NCBI GenBank assembly: GCA_914767715.1
Contig: OU612074.1
Location: 11,938,062 to 12,002,061 of the forward strand
Origin: Membranipora membranacea
Lineage: Eukaryota > Bryozoa > Gymnolaemata > Cheilostomatida > Membraniporidae
Direction: 5' to 3'
Length of the DNA stretch: 64,000 nt
Shown here: in pieces, positions 54,001-64,000 of the stretch
Position numbering within the stretch: position 1 is the stretch's first letter
How the letters are laid out: every line of letters starts with the position of its first letter
Notes under the pieces: model-generated
Database searches by the model: none
The model's input: the letters and a program-made list of their open reading frames with translations, nothing else
Told to the model about the DNA's origin: nothing
Position numbers and translations under genes: made by a program

Positions 54001-57000
54001 TTTTTAAGTTGACAGATAATTTTACAAAATGTACTCCATAGGCTAGCTAATATTTACTTAATCTCTACACATTTCATAGCCTTAAACCTCAGTCAGTTAA
54101 GTGCTAGCTGATACATTGTCACCCCCTAACCACCCAAACTAAACTCAAGCTTTTATTTACTCTAGATTATGTCAACACAATAAAAATAACCTTGGCCTGG
54201 GGTCGGGGTTGGGATGTACTTTTATGTGCACATGTCTGCCCTCTCGGCATCGACAAAAGATCATTATGAGCCGTATCACATCTCATAGCTCAAATGCATC
54301 CAGCCACTAGTCTTGGCTCATAATAATATTTGATTGAGATGTGATGTGTACAAATATATCCACTAAGTGAACAAGTCAATAGTTCTAAATGCTATTTTGC
54401 CCATTTAAGTACCAGAAAATCCACTCATGGCCGTCGTCAGTGTCACACATCGGCGTCAGCACTTAGGGAATCTGCTGCACGGGGACTTGGCCCATGTTTG
54501 CATTTTTCTATTAATCTACATTGTAGGGGATTTAGAAAGTTAATCGGGCTTCTTGTTTCTCGTAAAACTCAATAGTGCTTTTAATATCAGCACCAAAACA
54601 AATCCGAGCAAGATAAATATGTCAATATATATCATCTTCCTGATAAAGTACATTTAGACATAATCTTGTGTACGGCCCTCAAGGTCAATCTTTGATAGGT
54701 TTACCCACGCTAGACAAAGTTTGCACTCGGAGTTGCTCCCCCTCCACTGGGCATCCCGCAGGTTGGCAGGCGTCTTGCCTGCAGTGTGACCAGAATCTGG
54801 GGGGCTCAGGCTAAGTCTAAATATATTCACATAATTAGGAGGGATATTTTGGTTCCATTCTCTAATTCTCGAAGGTACTGTATACTAATAGCCTAATCGT
54901 GAGCACAATCTGATGCTCCCTTAGAAGTAAATGTTCATTAACAAAACTTTCTTTTAGGACACATTTTGGCAAAACAGCTCTCTTAAATATGCTGCACAAT
55001 TTCGGACTGAAATGCAAAACGGCTGACAGCCTACTATCTTTTAACTAATACTTTTGATAATAATCGTCACAAGAACAATAATTTTATATATATATATATC
55101 ATTTTCTATTTCTATAAAGCCATATAAAACTTACTTTCCCATTTCTAGAACATCGTCATTTACTTATGTATTACCCCTTTTTTTTGTGTATTTAACTGTG
55201 TGTAGAGGTCAACAAGTTACTTTTTAACTACTCTGTTATCTGTAAACTTTCTAGAAAACCTCTTTAAACAAATAAATATAATAAAAGCCTATCAATAATA
55301 AACTTTGTGACGCCTCATAGACTTCATGACATTTCATAGACTTCATGACGCTTAGTAAAATTAAAATCAAAGGTGATATTCTAAAAACAAATCTGTAGCA
55401 GACAAAATAAATACATTAGAGTAAAAGTTTATCATAAAATATTAAAGCGATGCAAAGATACTATTTACTCACCGCTTTGATGTTTTATGATGAACATTAA
55501 ATCAATTTTATTTATTGTATCTGCTACAGCCCTGTTTTTTAGAATATCACCTTTGATTTTAATTTTATTAATCGTCATTTAAATGAACTTTATTATTATT
55601 TTAGGTTTTGTTTATCTTATTTATTCATCATATTATGATGAAAATATAATGATAAAATCTAAAATAGTTTACTATGCTTACCTGAATGGAATGACAATAG
55701 CCAGGTTCTGTGTCGGCTGGCAGTCTGGGGGTATGTAACTCCCACCTGCTGCCACGTGGAAGTTAAGGCTATTAAGCTGAGCAATAGGGTAGGACTCATG
55801 GAATACTTTTATAGTGCCAACTACAAATATATGCAAATTAATGGATGACATTACAGATATACGATAAAAAGCAAAACAAAGACTCTGACGATAGACCCAA
55901 ACCTGGTAGCAAATGGTTATATCAACCACTCACACTGACATCGAGACTACACTATTATTATGTGTATATCTGCCCGTTAGAGCCAATGTAGTACAAGTAC
56001 CTAACATGTACCTGCCCCTAATTATTTAAACTCGAGTTATCACACCAAATTCCTTGTGATGGAACTCATGCCAAGACATTTAATTCACTCTCTACGATCA
56101 GAGTTATTCATGCAATAGTATATCACATGATCAGTGTGTCAACACATTGATACTGATTAAAAAATTAAAAACTGTAACTGTTAAAACAAAACGACAGTAA
56201 GGAACTATGGATCATGATTATGGGGTTTTACTCTAGTCAGTGCTCGCAGGGGTTATAAGCTACTTGCTCATAATAAGAACGTAATGGTATGCATCGCAAC
56301 ATTTGTGTTACATAAATTGTTGTCTTCATACTGTAGGAGCCTAAACAGCATTGATATGCACAGCATCACAGATTAAGGATATATATTACTATTTATTAAG
56401 GAAATATATTACTAATTATTTATTTATAATTTGTTATTATTTATATATTTACTGAGCTGTGGTGCCAACTCTGAACATGATTTCTTTGCTGCCGAAGCGT
56501 TTTGGTGGGACGCAGGGACAGCCATAAATGCGAAAGCTTTTTTTAGTTCTGGGTTGATTTCGGAGTCATCCACAGTTGCGGCTAGGGGGTTGTCCACTCT
56601 CCAAGGGCTTTCTGTAGCATTGACAACTTCAGAGTCAGCCTGAGAAATAAGAGTAATAATAGAAAATTAACTCTTTTTGATTGACCCTAGGCCCAGTAGA
56701 TATTTACAATTTGTGACTGTTAGTATGTATCTGGTCCCTGGTGGATCCATCTGACTGAACCCCCACCACAAAGGAGCTGGTAACATGTAGAAACAATCCA
56801 ATGCAGAATCCTATGGATTGTTTCAGTCCCTGCATATTTCTGTTAAGTCTACCCAAGTAGCAGAAATCCTCCTGGTTTGAAGATCACAGGGTAATTAGTC
56901 CCTGCTGAGAGGAAAGTAGAACAATATTTTTAAGAGTTAATTGTAGTGAAAATTTTGTTAATTCGAATATTGCACCCAGTTTGTACATGGGTACATAACA

Positions 57001-58855
57001 TGATTGCAAATTAAGACATTATTATAAAATGTAACAGCAAGATGAGTTACCATCATAAACGTGTAAATACTATTTATGTGTATTTATTTGTATTTATGTG
57101 TATTTATGTGTATTTATATGTAGTTATGTAGTTATGTGCAGTTCAATTAATTCAAATCTCTGGGGACCACACAAATATGTTCTAATTAAGCAGAGTTTGA
57201 ATTACGTAACATTAGAAGGCATTGAGATGAATTGACAGGAATTTGAATTATAAAGTTTGAATTCACCAGCTTACACTGTATTTATATGTATTTATATGAT
57301 TAATTTATATATATATATATATATATGTATATATTTATGTATATATATATCTTTATGGTTACCGCTTACCTTTCCATTGACTGCACTACTATCGGGTTCA
57401 GGAATATTTGGTGGCTGAGTGGTAATCAAAAGACTGCTGTTGTATCCGGATGGTTGAGATTTTCTTACTAGACTGTCGAGCTCTTCTTGACTCATTTTGA
57501 CTACAATTCCATCATTGTTCTTCATTTCTATACCACTATTCATCGGTACAAGTATTACTCGGGCTAATTGAGGGCTGTAGCTGAAAATAAAGAGTATTTA
57601 GTCAATGAAAAAATCAATCAATAGTTAAAGTGTTTAAGAAAAAAACAACTACTTGTTCACCTCAAAGTATGCTCATAGCATTGGACAACAAAAATAAATT
57701 TACTTTCACAAGGACTAAACTCAGGGTCTAGCTAGACTCTAGAGTATTTATCTCCGAAGTTACAGATTTACTCTAAATGAACTTCGCCTATGCTACCTTT
57801 GACCAATACTGATTTGTGATAATTTTTGGTGTAACTATAGCAGCCTGGTAACGGCCCTATGCAAACGTGATCTAGGCCTACTTTAACAATGTTAGTGGAT
57901 CATCAATTAAGTTGTAATTCTTAGCTTGCTTTTGTTGTATGGAAATTGGAGAATGTTTCTCTGAGAACGAGTGTCTGATTGCTCATTGTCAGAATAATAT
58001 ACACAGCATCCCTCAAGAACACTGTAAAAAGTCAATGGACTACACTAAGATGTTTATGTGGTATCTATTTTGCTAGCCCTGCTGTCACTGAGAGCAGCCA
58101 TTCTAGTCCCTGGACTATCTGGCTGTTCCCTTGCTTTTAATTCTATATTTCTATTTTTTTTCAATTACAAGCTTCTTTTTTACTCGTCCTTTTAGCAGTA
58201 TGATAATTAGAGAAAACCGCTATTGACGATTTATGATCAATACAGCTTACTAACAAAATCATTAACAGACAAATTTGCTGTGGGCCATTTTTTGAGCTTG
58301 GAATACTATCCTTCTGAGTTGGCATTTATGTCATATTTATAGAAAGAGAACCTGTGCTAGACCCTTGCTGGGAGAGGAGACCAATAACACAGCCGCATTT
58401 ATGCTGCACTCTATGAAAAATCAATTTTTTGTATCTTAATAAATATCTAGGGAATAAAAAATATAAAGCAGAAGATGATTAAATTGGTCAAAAAACCCTA
58501 AAGATTAAGATACGCTTTGAGCTGTTGAGACACGCTGTGTAATCACGAGATCATTTATAATTTATAATTTGTCAATGAAGTTTGTGTTTGATACACTTGG
58601 AAAATAAGACGGAAAGATTCAGTTCCTAGCAAATTTTCTGCCAGTTTAATCCTCGAGCTTTGCAGACACACCAAGATGATTGCTGGTGTACACAATTTTC
58701 CTGCAGTTGTGAATAGAGAAAAGTGAAGATGCAAGAATAACGTAGTGTCAGTCAGAATAAACTATCTAGAGATTCAATCGATGCCGCACCTGTCCACCTG
58801 TTCACCGTACAGATGTACAATAACAAGGTAGTCAGATTTTTGTGGATGATTAAAC
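48061..58855 (-). CDS. Beta-1,4-galactosyltransferase-family enzyme, probable GalNAc-transferase (copy 2, intact in window)
   Basis: Minus-strand exons: 58790-58855, 57370-57580, 56453-56639, 55682-55820, 51931-52024, 50811-51001, 50023-50250, 48061-48241 (stop TAA). All phases join. With an anchor exon like 40829-40977 (expected past 64,000) the protein is 481 aa, somewhat longer than vertebrate beta4GalTs because of a long stem. Type II Golgi enzyme: stem with N-glycosylation sites (NSS, NAT, NAS), then PPDC and AIVIPFRNREEHL, FNRALLMN, HDVDLLP (metal-binding DVD), ILGG, FGWGGEDDD (acceptor and donor site), MIKH (metal-binding Met and His), and DGLNSIVYKL near the C-terminus. The position of bovine beta4GalT1 Tyr289 is Ile (YARILGG). 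Ile or Leu there is known to favour UDP-GalNAc, as in invertebrate beta4GalNAcTs, so a LacdiNAc-type synthase is likely. The weakest splice site is the donor at 58790 (acag/gtgcgg). Confidence 0.8.
48604..48936 (-). repeat. Pair of tRNA-derived SINEs (copy 2)
   Basis: Counterparts of 27637-27713 and 27842-27972, with the same A-box and B-box-like blocks and minor substitutions. Confidence 0.55.
49182..49238 (-). repeat. tRNA-like SINE head (copy 2)
   Basis: Counterpart of 28236-28293. Confidence 0.45.
50306..50435. mobile_element. 130-bp MITE (copy 2 of 29363-29492)
   Basis: Same inverted ends (catagatataaaaa / tttttatatctatg) and GTCTAAA flanks as copy 1. Confidence 0.6.
52667..52704. repeat. 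38-bp perfect palindrome (copy 2)
   Basis: Identical to 31738-31775. Confidence 0.9.
53105..53330. mobile_element. MITE-like 'GGCCGTAGTT' element (copy 2)
   Basis: Counterpart of 32168-32390, with the same inverted tips. Confidence 0.6.
55352..55571. mobile_element. 220-bp foldback MITE, complete in copy 2
   Basis: The left end ttagtaaaattaaaatcaaa and the right end tttgattttaattttattaa are inverted repeats that continue inward through 'ggtgatattctaaaaa' and 'ctgtagcagaca', about 55 bp of arm. Its right arm is lost in copy 1. Confidence 0.8.
55682..56639 (-). CDS. Two exons present only in copy 2 (stem end and start of catalytic domain)
   Basis: 56453-56639 (phase 0 to 1; ADSEVVNATESP to ELAPQL) is stem sequence. 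55682-55820 (phase 1 to 2; GTIKVFHESYPIAQL, then GGSYIPPDC and AIVIPF) begins the catalytic domain. The pair is missing from copy 1, where a 327-bp unrelated segment replaces the block. The acceptors 'cttatttctcag' and 'atatttgtag' and donors gtaaat and gtaagc are acceptable. Confidence 0.75.
57370..57580 (-). CDS. Stem exon of the glycosyltransferase (copy 2)
   Basis: It encodes YSPQLARVILVPMNSGIE, then VVKMSQEELDSLVRKSQ and TTQPPNIPEPDSSAVNGK, between acceptor ttattttcag and donor gtaagc. Only the last few codons survive in copy 1. Confidence 0.75.
57581..58789 (-). other. Stem intron kept only in copy 2
   Basis: This intron and most of the exon below it are what copy 1 has lost. No coding signal or clear repeat is seen inside it. 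Confidence 0.55.
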
Positions 58856-59214
58856 CTTAGAAAATTTAAAAGTTTTATACAAATAAACATGAACATCATT
58901 GAAACCTGTCATTCAAGATCAACACCATCCTATATCATCCATAAGTAATGTTTCTATGCGATGTGATTTGTATGGGTATGAGTATGAATAAGCCCATTGA
59001 TTGAAGCACAGAGATAATCCCGCAGACTGTGTTTGTTTGAAAGGTAGATTATTTCAAGTTTTATTTAGTTTGAGCATAATATGTGTGTTTCCTTGTCGAG
59101 ATCACTGGAACACAACAAATTTGTCAAGAAAAATTATGCTAAGCAAAGTAAGAATACAACTGATAGTATACTTCATGTGTATGCTGTGGAAGCTGTGATC
59201 TGTTTGTGTACTCG

Positions 59215-59345
59215 TATACATACATACACAACCTAAAAAGGCATATACACAGGTATAGGTGTATAAGAATTTTTATAAGCGTATACATATCCACAATGTG
59301 TATACATATACACATGTGGATATGTATACACAAGTATAAAAGGTG
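59215..59345. repeat. TATAC-rich palindromic tract (copy 2)
   Basis: Counterpart of 35900-36060, with arms GTATACATATCCACA and TGTGGATATGTATAC fully complementary here. Confidence 0.65.
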
Positions 59346-59385
59346 TATTTACATGTATAAGTAGGTAGTTCACATGTAGGAGTAG

Positions 59386-59447
59386 AAGGTAGCTCATTTG
59401 GTTAGAGCGCCTGCCCTCTAAAGCGCAAAGACTCAATTGGATCCCAG
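59386..59447 (+). repeat. tRNA-derived SINE (copy 2)
   Basis: Counterpart of 36091-36152. Confidence 0.6.
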
Positions 59448-59768
59448 GGCCAGGCGTGCTCCGACCTGCCTACAATCTGAGAAACGCATGGCGCCGGATA
59501 TCGGGCAGAGACAGACTTGCGATTTTAAACCAAATTTTTTACCCAAATGTTCTTGAACATCCGCATCAGTGTATTCACACTCGTAATGCAAATTAAAAAA
59601 TCATAACAAGTTGTTGCCATCACATAAAAATCTGTGTTAGCCAGGTGTTATTTTTTAAGACAAGGTATTGATTTGCTAATGCATACAGCTTCACTCCACT
59701 CCCCTGTGGGCAAGGTAAAAAGAGTTTTCCCCATGTGTAGCAAGAGAACAAAAGTTTTTTCAGAATCT

Positions 59769-60205
59769 GCTGCTTTCATTCCATTTAGAGGAATGAATTA
59801 TTTAAATTGAATTTAACTTCTAAACCATACTTGTCAACGATGACCATGCTCTACACAAATCTTACTGCTTTCATTCCATCGTACTGCTTTCATTCCATTT
59901 AGAGGAATGAATTATTTAAATTGAATTTAACTTCTAAACCATACTTGTCAACGATGACCATGCTCTACACAAATCGTACTGCTTTCATTCCATCGTACTG
60001 CTTTCATTCCATTTAGAGGAATGAATTATTTAAATTGAATTTAACTTCTAAACCATACTTGTCAACGATGACCATGCTCTACACAAATCGTACTGCTTTC
60101 ATTCCATCGTACTGCTTTCATTCCACTTAGAGGAATGAATTATTTAAATTGAATTTAAAACCACTTCTAAACCATACTTGTCAACGATGACCATGCTCTA
60201 CACAA
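59769..60205 (+). repeat. 114-bp tandem repeat, four units (copy 2)
   Basis: The anchor 'agaggaatg' occurs at 59787, 59901, 60015 and 60129, an exact 114-base period. The last unit has a 6-base insertion (aaaacc) also seen in the last unit of copy 1, so expansion happened upstream of that unit. Confidence 0.9.
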
Positions 60206-63200
60206 AAACAATGTGAAGAATACCAACCGCCAAACTAGAGTGTCGTCGGCAGTGAGAATGCCTCACTGTAGGACTGAGAAGTTGAAGAGAAGTTTCTTTT
60301 TCCAATATGCTAATTGCTAGCAAATAGTTCTGTCTTACTTTTTGAGACATTTTTTTTGCCTCATTTTCATGAAGAGCTCCAGTTTAATTTTTCTTTTCAA
60401 TTTATTTCTATATTGTACCACATTCTTTACAATTATTTTCACTCCAGGGCATCAGACTTTCTGATATATGGAGGGAAAAATAAAGTCTATCATATCCTAA
60501 TAAGCAACTTGTCTGATTGGGTTTCCTGGCATTATTAATTTAATTCTAAAACTCAGAAACTATCAAGGAGCAGCACATCAAAAGATTAATAGATCTCTCC
60601 TCAGTCGATAAATGTCAATCCCATGGATATGAATTTTTGGATCATAGTGGTAAATTACATTGGCTATTACATTGGCTACATTGGCTATTTGTGGAGATAT
60701 GCCACCTATATATAACTTCATGTCAGTGACTGGATAAAGCTAAAAATCTGACAACTTTGACAATGAACATTGATTGACGCCCCAGTAAAAACCTCCAACA
60801 ACTCAGGCAAGCTGCTTGACAAAATTTGTAAAGGTCGGCGATTTTACGTTTCTGAAGACTGTAACTATAAGTTCATAGTGTAACATCAAAACTAATTCAA
60901 AACTGGAGATTTTTATTTTTTTTGATTAGCCTCGAACCCGAGGTGTTTTTATCAAGTTCAAATTAAAACAAACTTGACTTAAAACCGCTGTCAAAAATTG
61001 AATTGAAAGGTTTCATTATTCATATTTCCTGAACCAAAATTTTTCTCAATAGCGTTAGCATTACAAAACTTGTTGCTTAGAAATTGGACAAACGCTTTTT
61101 GAATTTAGTCAGATAGCTCATTCTTATTATAATGTATATACTTTGAAAACAAACAAACATCTTTATGTGGTATGCTGTTGATGATTTTCAATCAATAATA
61201 CAGCTTGCGGACACGTCATGACTAAATGTCAAATGTCAAGTACTTTTCAGCAACTGCATTTATGGGTGCATTTTTTTGGGGAGGGCACTATGGCTACTGC
61301 AAAGACAAAATATGACATTCAGAAGTGGGCCAATTTTCTAATCTAGCACACTATTAGTGCCCTGTCTAATTATTACATCGATCTTGATCTTTTTAGTGGT
61401 TTAAGTGGAAAGTGAATCGATGACAGATAAATTTGCTGTTGGCAAATCTTTGAGCAGGGAAAAATTATTATCCTCCTGAGTTTACTTTGGTTTTGACTTT
61501 TGGAAAGAAAGAGTTCTGGGAAAGCAAAAAAACAGTAGCATCTATGTTGCACTCATGGGATAGTTGCGCATGCCCTTTATTGCCTAGGACCTTGGCCTTG
61601 ACATTTGCCTTGACATTGGCCTTGATATTGGCCGTGGACATAGAGGGCACTGGTCAGAAGAGACATGAATCCAATAGCAATGGGAAAAGATCAAAAATCT
61701 TTGGCCCAACACCCAGCAGAACTAGGATGGAAACAACGCGCAGAGAGATTCTCGTGTATGTAATACTAATGACAATACATTCAACTCAATATAAGTTATG
61801 CTATATACTAGAACTGAGATTTCAGGGACCCATCTCCAACAATGGAGATAAAAGGTATGGGAAAAGTCTGAGGAGGGGGGGGGGGGTAAGTATGTTGGCA
61901 ACAGCAATAATGTTCAGTGAAAGACTGAGTCATAACAGGATGTGTAATTGCATTATCAACTTCCTGTTTCACATCATTGGTCTTGAGACGATCATCTTCA
62001 TCTTGTTTTAAATGAGTGTCCTTGTCTGTGATTGCAATAACAGGGCTGTATCGTTGTATATATGAAATAAGGCCACGCTAATGCCCAATTAAATTTGACC
62101 CAATCAAATTTTAAACTGCTGACTGATATATGTTATCAACTATGCCAGGGATTAAATTAAAAAGAATATTAACCAAATTAGAGTGGATTCTGCGTGAACT
62201 GAGTTTGGTTTTCATCCTCTATTTGTGTGGATGTGGCTGTCTTTTATAGTAGGTCACACATCATTCTGTCTGTGTATGACATAGTGATGGCCGATCATGT
62301 TGCTGTATTTCTACAGATTTGAGTAACCCTAATCCCATACCATCACCGGTCCCCACCCTTTTCCAAAACCAACAAATACCGATGGCTTTGATGTGCTTAG
62401 AGATGCTGCATGATGACTTGGTGATCCTGCATTCAGTGTCACTAGACAAAGATTTGGGTCCTCAATCTAATAATATTATATGTAACATTCACCATCAAGG
62501 CTGTTTGTGGAAATATCCCAAAATCCCTTCTCGACAAGCCCCTACAACTACCTCCACTGTCATGTCATGTCATGTTCATAGACACAGCCATAGGTGACCA
62601 TTCAGCATCTTTATGAAATATGGCTAGGTATGGTCCCAGACAGCCATCCCAGATAGCAATCCCCGTCAATGTGAACATGAGAATGACACAATCCCAGGAA
62701 TAAAAATGAGTCTGGGACAGTTTCTGGAAAGAATGCACATTAGCCCTTTGCAATTAAATTAGGCCTTGTCAATTAATCAGGATAAATGGCAGTCAATTTT
62801 CCCATGCACTCCAGCCCTTTGAAATTAAATCAAGGTCAGTTCTTTTTTTTCTTTTTTAAGCTGTTGATAGCGAGCAGTAACAGTGGTTAGCATACAAAAT
62901 GTTGATAAGATATAATGTAAGAATTTTTCATCACACTGAGATTCCTTGCCTGTATTGCTGGCTGAGAAATTTCAATTCATAGGCAATGATATTTTTTGTT
63001 GAAAGTTAAACATAATATATATGCATAAACATGTGACGGATGGTGTAAAAGTTTGTGTCCCTAAAATGTGTGCCTAAAGTACAAATCCAGTAAACAAAAT
63101 GATGATTATAACCTACAGTGTCAAATTCACAGACCGGTGAGCAAATTTGATGAGGTCTATTATATTTGTCAACACCTTATAGTTTACTTTAAGGATTCTG

Positions 63201-63857
63201 CCTGTCTGAAAATTTTCTTAGTGTAAGCGCACCAATATCATTCTGCAAGAGTGTTTACACTACATCCAACTTAATAATATATTATTAGCAAATTAATTTA
63301 TTTGGAAAGTTTGGAAAGAAATGACTAAAAGTTATAACAAATAAGTGGGAATTTTCTACACTAATTTTTATGTTTATTAATTAATTTAATTATTAAATCC
63401 GAGATGCCAACAAAATGCAAGTTTTATGTATCTTATCATTTTGTTTTCTTTGGTGTACCAAAGCCTGCCACATTTCTTAATGTATTATACCAATTGTTTG
63501 AAAAAAAGATTGTTATATTCCATTACAGAAAATTGAAGTAAAAGACAATTATCTTAAAAACGACAACTTTTTGACATAGAACCGCCTGTATTTTTTGTAT
63601 TGACGCATCCTCTTTGCATAAGATCTTACCACTGTAGATTAACCAAGGTCAAGGTCAGGGAGGATCAAATGAAGGAAATAATTAAATTGACACGATGAAA
63701 CAAATATTTCCAGTTTGTTGGGTTTTCAAATTTGAGCTCGTGAAAAAGTGGCCCTGCCTCCGAATATAGCTTTGCACAGAGTGATTCGGACAATCTGTGA
63801 CTGTACCATACATTGGGCAACAGTGTCTATTTTATAAGCATTGCCACACACACACGC

Positions 63858-63985
63858 ACATATATATATTATATATATATAATTATATTAATTATTATAT
63901 ACAGATAATTATGAATCTTTGTAATCATATTATACGCAATAATGTATTATTATTATTATTATCTTTTTTACTATTATTATCATAT
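63858..63985. repeat. (TA)n and (ATT)n microsatellites (copy 2)
   Basis: Counterpart of 39425-39560, with different run lengths. Confidence 0.8.
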
Positions 63986-64000
63986 TCATACTTTATTTGC

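Larger units (their letters stand above)
51002..55681 (-). other. Glycosyltransferase introns (copy 2) between 51002 and 55681
   Basis: Apart from the exon at 51931-52024 this holds the AT foldback (52138-52220), palindrome (52667-52704), MITE (53105-53330), R4 repeat (54047-54170) and the full MITE at 55352-55571. Short open frames are not supported as genes. Confidence 0.55.
45756..64000 (+). repeat. Segmental duplication, copy 2 (runs off the window)
   Basis: Colinear with 24572 to about 39,590. Differences include more units of the 114-bp repeat, an intact 1.4-kb block at 55,535-56,931, another at 57,385-58,781, about 0.9 kb of additional sequence near 61,700-62,620, and the absence of the palindromic insert at 34980-35091. 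Confidence 0.85.
58856..64000 (-). other. First intron of copy 2 glycosyltransferase (runs off the window)
   Basis: Counterpart of 35564-39590. It contains the palindromic tract, SINE, expanded 114-bp repeat, a G-run (about 61,873-61,886) in sequence absent from copy 1, and microsatellites near the window end. The anchor exon is expected beyond 64,000. Confidence 0.55.

Noticed and set aside
1-64000. CRISPR array, operon, phage or other prokaryotic system
   Set aside because: There are no regularly spaced short repeats with unique spacers and no closely packed long frames. The intron-exon structure and repeat content are eukaryotic.

Overview
The window is eukaryotic and almost certainly from an invertebrate animal. 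Its genes are split into small exons with GT-AG introns, mostly 0.2-3 kb. The sequence is AT-rich and crowded with short inverted-repeat (MITE-like) elements, tRNA-derived SINEs and a decayed LINE. The two recognisable proteins belong to metazoan families. I cannot fix the phylum; a sponge or cnidarian would fit, but that is a guess.

Layout. (1) Bases 1-8.6 kb hold no gene I can support, only repeats, including a MITE nested inside a tRNA-like SINE. (2) 8.7-26.1 kb, + strand: one multi-exon gene for a two-PH-domain adaptor, best matched by eye to the actin-filament-associated protein (AFAP1) family. I model 18 coding exons whose phases all join, giving 1,102 aa, or 1,028 aa without one symmetric 222-nt exon. 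(3) 27.1-41.0 kb, - strand, convergent with the first gene: a beta-1,4-galactosyltransferase-family gene that is damaged. Its membrane-anchor exon, a fused stem exon and four catalytic exons remain, but two exons are gone. (4) 41.2-43.3 kb, + strand: a 5'-truncated, frameshifted non-LTR retrotransposon (LINE) just upstream of that gene's start codon. (5) 43.3-45.7 kb: repeats only. (6) 45,756-64,000: a second copy of everything from 24,572 onward. The join lies in the middle of an exon of the PH gene. The copies are highly similar, with indels and separately inserted elements.

The duplication explains the window. If it is a simple tandem repeat, the unit is 24,572-45,755 (21.2 kb), and it carries the 3' end of the PH gene plus the whole glycosyltransferase gene. 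The damage is reciprocal. In copy 1 the PH gene is whole and the glycosyltransferase is broken by two deletions of about 1.4 kb. In copy 2 the PH gene is a 3' fragment with a frameshift, while the glycosyltransferase exons are all intact and in phase (481 aa if its anchor exon, expected past base 64,000, matches copy 1). The junction also creates an ATG-started chimeric reading frame. Two haplotypes wrongly joined in an assembly could look similar, so this must be excluded.

The intact glycosyltransferase has the DVD, GWGGEDDD and MxxH signatures of Golgi beta4-galactosyltransferases. It carries Ile where Tyr289 of bovine beta4GalT1 sits, which in this family points to UDP-GalNAc as the donor. 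I found no CRISPR, operon or prokaryotic system and no sign of a wholly unknown system. The notable content is the duplication history, a few specific splice-site events and several small undescribed-looking mobile element families.
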